From positions 62,001 through 126,000 of the forward strand of contig NZ_PDUS01000005.1 of NCBI RefSeq assembly GCF_002723455.1: a stretch of 64,000 bases of DNA. The letters run 5' to 3'. This document shows positions 61,044 to 64,000 of the stretch, piece by piece. Under the pieces are notes generated by a model. It made no database searches, was not told the origin of the DNA, and saw only the letters and a program-made list of their open reading frames with translations. Position numbers and translations under genes: made by a program. Each line of letters begins with the position of its first letter. Within the stretch, counting starts at the first letter, position 1. The DNA comes from Pseudoalteromonas sp. 3D05. GTDB taxonomy: Bacteria; Pseudomonadota; Gammaproteobacteria; Enterobacterales; Alteromonadaceae.

Positions 61044-62317
61044 AAACTTTCCTGTTCGATTTTTATAGTTGCCAAATGCTGCCATTTAGAAAGGTCTGAA
61101 ATGATCAGCTGTTCGCCCACCTTGGCGCCATTTAAAAGTTGAATTTTATTATCACTGAGTGTACCAAATTCAATATCTATCGGGGCGGCTAAATGAGTGT
61201 TGGGGTTAAGTTTAAAAAGCATCGCTTTTGAGTGAGCTTTTGCTTTTTGCGGTAATTTAATGGTCAGTGCATTAGCTATTACATTGCTTATAACATGGCC
61301 TTCTATGCTTAAGTCAGGGCGTGCATTGGCAGGTAATTCACCAATAAGGTCGAGCTCAATCATGACACGGCCATCACTAACAATGGGGTCAATTCGGGTC
61401 ACTTTAGCTGCCACTTCACCTTGCTTTGAATTGCTAAAGGTATTAACGCGGGCATCCATATTGAGTGCGATCTTTTCAGCGTCACTTTGTTTAATACTGA
61501 GCTCTGCTTTGAGTGCGTTGTCAGAGCCCACCACCGCTAAGCGGGTTCCGGGTGTGAGGTTTTGACCCAGCTCTACATTGAGCTCTTGCAGCATGCCATC
61601 TATGCCCGCAGTGATTTGTAGGTCGTCAAAAGCTTGTTGCTGTACTTGATAATTTAATTCAAATTGGCGCAATAACTCTTGTTGCACTTTGCTGCGTTGT
61701 AGGTGCATTTGCGCAAGTTGTGCGAGGCGCTTTTTCTCAATCTCTACACGCTGCTTAAGTTGTTTTACGGTGAGTAAGCTGCGTTTGTAATCTAAACTCG
61801 ATACGATACCTTGTTCGATTAATTGACTCTCTGCTTCGCTTCTAAGCTGAGCGCTTTCAAGCTCACTTTGCAAAATAGTTAGGTTAGCTTCGCGCTCTAG
61901 TAGCTGACTCTTTTGATTGATTTGTTGTTCACTAGCGCTGGCCTTTTGCCTTGCAAGCTCCAGTCTTGCGACTGATAAACGCTGGGCTTGCAGTGGATTA
62001 ACAAGGCTTAAAATAACGGTGTCTTTTTTGACTTGGGTACCTGGGTAAACGTGAATTGCTTCAACCATTGCGACATCTGTGTTGGTTAAGTAGCGCTGAT
62101 ATTTTGATTTTAATCGACCAAAGCCTTTCACTTTTACAACAAAATCAGCTTGTGTCACGCTGGCTATTTGCAGTTGTTTGGCTGGCAATGATGTTGGGGC
62201 AAGCCACAACTTAATAAGCCAAATAACCAGTGTGATGCTAATGAGTAAAGCGCCAATAATCAGTTTTTTACGCTGATTTGGTTTTTTACTCGGCTTTAAG
62301 GTGCTATCTAAATCCAT
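61040..62317 (-). CDS. HlyD/MacA-family periplasmic adaptor (operon 2)
   Basis: 425 residues. Membrane anchor about 19-40, lipoyl half with VKVKGFGRLKSKYQRYLTN, long coiled hairpin (about 120-230), second lipoyl half (DDLQITAGIDGMLQELNVELGQNLTPG) and beta-barrel. First gene of operon 2; a sigma54 promoter ends about 38 bases before its ATG. Same position and plan as the adaptor at 7380-8636. Confidence 0.88.
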   Translation of the reverse strand: MDLDSTLKPSKKPNQRKKLIIGALLISITLVIWLIKLWLAPTSLPAKQLQIASVTQADFVVKVKGFGRLKSKYQRYLTNTDVAMVEAIHVYPGTQVKKDTVILSLVNPLQAQRLSVARLELARQKASASEQQINQKSQLLEREANLTILQSELESAQLRSEAESQLIEQGIVSSLDYKRSLLTVKQLKQRVEIEKKRLAQLAQMHLQRSKVQQELLRQFELNYQVQQQAFDDLQITAGIDGMLQELNVELGQNLTPGTRLAVVGSDNALKAELSIKQSDAEKIALNMDARVNTFSNSKQGEVAAKVTRIDPIVSDGRVMIELDLIGELPANARPDLSIEGHVISNVIANALTIKLPQKAKAHSKAMLFKLNPNTHLAAPIDIEFGTLSDNKIQLLNGAKVGEQLIISDLSKWQHLATIKIEQESL

Positions 62318-62355
62318 GGCTTGTGTTTCATTATATTCTAATTAATAAACACAGT

Positions 62356-62371
62356 AGCGAGGAGTGTGCCA
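62356..62371 (-). promoter_or_regulatory. sigma54 (-24/-12) promoter of operon 2
   Basis: Minus strand TGGCACACTCCTCGCT: TGGCAC, the obligatory GG-N10-GC spacing, and a -12 TCGCT with one base off TTGCT. Start site expected near 62346, 29 bases before the adaptor ATG. Confidence 0.75.
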
Positions 62372-62424
62372 ATTTTTAAACTATTGAATTTTATTGTTTT
62401 TTGTTTTGTTTTAAATAAAGTATT

Positions 62425-62458
62425 TCCCACTTTTGGGAGAGTGAAATCAAAAGTGGGA
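62425..62458. promoter_or_regulatory. inverted repeat, likely activator site of operon 2
   Basis: TCCCACTTTTG and CAAAAGTGGGA, perfect 11-bp arms around 12 bases, centred near -96 from the predicted sigma54 start. It could also act as a weak terminator of the serine hydrolase gene, but no T-run follows. Confidence 0.62.
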
Positions 62459-62475
62459 CGAGAGCAGTGGTAAGC

Positions 62476-63960
62476 TTATTGATTAAGCTTGGCTAATTTA
62501 ATCAATTGCTTTTGCGCATATGCGTTATCAGGTTTGAGCTTAAGCACATGCTTATAGTTTGCAATGGCGTGTTGATAGTCCCCAAGGTGCCAATAGGCTT
62601 CAGCTAAGCTATCAAATGTGTTGTAACTTTGTGGGAACAAATGCGTATTAAGTTTAAAAATAGCCAAGGCTTCATGTAGTTTTTCTTGGCTAATCAGTGA
62701 GTAGCCACACAGATTAAGATTGTTTTCATCAAACTGGAAATGTTGCTTTTGGCTTAAGGTGCGCGCAGCTTCAATGGCATTTTCATAGCCTTGGGCTTCA
62801 AGAGTTTGCCACAATAATTTTATGTTTTTAGTTAAACCAAAGCCGTTCTCGCGTTTCATTTGCGGGATATAAAACCCGGCAATTTCATCTGCAAACTGTG
62901 AAGGAAGTGCGCCAGCAAGGTTGGTTAAAATAACGATAGACATATTATCTTCAGGGTAAACAAATATACCGGCTCTATTTCCTCCAACGGCCGCGATTGC
63001 TGGGTGTTCTTCACGTCCCATGACTGGCCAACCTAAGCTATAACCATTTAGGAGTCTGTTAAACCCTTGCGTATTACCATTATTTAATCGAGCTGGAGTC
63101 CACATTTGACGTACGCTATCATCATTGATCAATTTGTTAGTTTGCAATGCAATTAACCAGTTTGCTATTTCAGTGGCCGTTGATGCCATACCTGCTGCTG
63201 TTTGTAGCATAGGAGAAAAAGTAGCTGCTCTTAAGTTTATAAGGGTAGTGCCTTGGTTTTCATAGCGCCTTGCTGAATGCTTAACGACGTGATTAAGATT
63301 GTTAAAACCGGCGTCAATGGTTCTATTCATTTGAACCCGCTGCAACTGATTTTTTATGATAAACTGCTGAAATGGCATGCCTGATAGCTTATTAATTAGC
63401 TGACCAATGATAATATAATTAGTTTGGTTGTATTTAAAACGGCTGCCTTTTTCAAACTCTACAGGTAATAATTGCACTTTTTGCCACGCATCTTTTGGCG
63501 CAAGATCAGCGATTAAGTTACCTACATCGTCTTTCAAAATAGCCGGTAAACCAGAAGTGTGGCTCATCAATTGTTTAATCGTTACGCTATGCCACTGCTT
63601 AGGTAGCTCAGGTAAATATGTAGCAATAGGCGCATCAAGGGTGAGTTTTTTCTGCTCAACTAATTGCATTAGGGCAACGCCAACAAAGGCCTTAGTGACT
63701 GAATTAATAGAAAATAAAGTGTCTGAGTCTACCGCGATATCATCTTCTATATTGGCGTGCCCATAATGAGCTGTTTTTATTATTTTATTATCTTTGACAA
63801 TGGCCAGTTGTAAGCCGGGAATATTGCGCTTATGCATAAGTGTTTGCATCCACTGATCAAGCTCATCCGCATTGACGCTAAAAGCACTTAAAATAACGGT
63901 GAAAAAAGCAATAATGCGTAGTATTCGGTTTTTACCCAGTGATTTGCTCGCTGTATACAC
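62476..63960 (-). CDS. serine hydrolase (beta-lactamase/S12 family) with C-terminal TPR
   Basis: 494 residues from GTG 63960 (AAGGA seven bases upstream). Signal peptide ends near FSVNA. The S12 nucleophile motif is SVTK (Ser87-Lys90); the second motif reads FKYNQTNYIIIG, so the usual YxN is Y-N-Q; LMSHTSGLP is also typical. Residues about 400-494 hold tetratricopeptide-type helices (NTFDSLAEAYWHLGDYQHAIANYKHVLKLKPDNAYAQ). Such periplasmic proteins hydrolyse peptides or esters; many are not true beta-lactamases. It precedes operon 2 on the same strand with its own start and is not part of it. Confidence 0.87.
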   Translation of the reverse strand: MYTASKSLGKNRILRIIAFFTVILSAFSVNADELDQWMQTLMHKRNIPGLQLAIVKDNKIIKTAHYGHANIEDDIAVDSDTLFSINSVTKAFVGVALMQLVEQKKLTLDAPIATYLPELPKQWHSVTIKQLMSHTSGLPAILKDDVGNLIADLAPKDAWQKVQLLPVEFEKGSRFKYNQTNYIIIGQLINKLSGMPFQQFIIKNQLQRVQMNRTIDAGFNNLNHVVKHSARRYENQGTTLINLRAATFSPMLQTAAGMASTATEIANWLIALQTNKLINDDSVRQMWTPARLNNGNTQGFNRLLNGYSLGWPVMGREEHPAIAAVGGNRAGIFVYPEDNMSIVILTNLAGALPSQFADEIAGFYIPQMKRENGFGLTKNIKLLWQTLEAQGYENAIEAARTLSQKQHFQFDENNLNLCGYSLISQEKLHEALAIFKLNTHLFPQSYNTFDSLAEAYWHLGDYQHAIANYKHVLKLKPDNAYAQKQLIKLAKLNQ

Positions 63961-64000
63961 GTGATCGTCCTTAGTGTTTATTTGATTAGTGCATGAGATA

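Noticed and set aside
62425-62458. Inverted repeat as the plain terminator of the serine hydrolase gene
   Set aside because: No T-run follows on that strand, and position relative to the sigma54 promoter matches the activator site of the other operon.
1-64000. CRISPR arrays, complete transposons, rRNA or tRNA genes
   Set aside because: No regularly spaced repeats, transposase genes or RNA gene signatures were found by reading.

Overview
The window looks like a chromosome segment of a marine gammaproteobacterium of the Pseudoalteromonas/Alteromonadales type. This is inferred from the AT-rich sequence, a large TonB-dependent receptor, oligopeptidase B, an RND pump, a GbpA-like chitin-binding remnant behind a c-di-GMP riboswitch, and YaeQ next to the circularly permuted GTPase RbgA/YlqF. 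No rRNA, tRNA or CRISPR array was seen.

Layout. 1-1.6 kb: a PQ-loop membrane protein and a PhzF-family gene broken by one in-frame stop. 1.6-8.8 kb: a minus-strand operon for a MacAB-like exporter (adaptor, ATPase, permease) followed by its own NtrC-type regulator and kinase. 8.8-16 kb: a secreted zinc metallopeptidase, divergent from an RND adaptor/pump pair. 16-17 kb: a MITE-like repeat, a perfect sigma70 promoter, a c-di-GMP-I riboswitch and a 5'-truncated gbpA-like gene. 17-26 kb: oligopeptidase B, a small protein, a LytTR regulator divergent from a TonB receptor, Dps with an OxyR-type site, a small membrane protein with an FNR-type site, an alpha/beta hydrolase and YaeQ.

26.04-50.02 kb: an integrative island of about 24 kb inserted in the first codons of rbgA. 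A 16-bp direct repeat marks both ends. The native start codon and RBS are stranded at the left end, and the island supplies a new start (MSRAGI-) at the right end. It carries a P4-type integrase, a YagK/Gp2-like protein, small ORFs, a second tyrosine recombinase, DUF2787, RadC and AlpA. Its main cargo is a four-gene DUF499-DUF3780-DUF1156 methylase-PLD/SNF2 helicase cassette, a likely anti-phage system. A transglutaminase-like protein and a 1682-aa lipoprotein with an embedded nuclease-like segment follow. The lipoprotein and the next small secreted protein end in DUF1566 lectin-type domains whose variable codons are almost all NNY, as in diversity-generating retroelement targets, yet no reverse transcriptase lies in the window.

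50-64 kb: rbgA, then two tandem 280-bp copies of what I read as Fur-controlled small RNA genes on the minus strand (perfect TTGACA-N17-GATAAT promoters, two Fur-like boxes each, terminators, a conserved C-rich loop). Next are a transporter-fused hybrid kinase, a second copy of the five-gene exporter/two-component operon in the same order, and a serine hydrolase. Both exporter operons have sigma54-type promoters with an inverted repeat centred near -96, so each NtrC-like regulator probably controls its own operon.

The strongest leads are the tandem Fur-type small RNAs, the orphan DGR-like variable regions on a mobile island, and the island's use of rbgA as attachment site.
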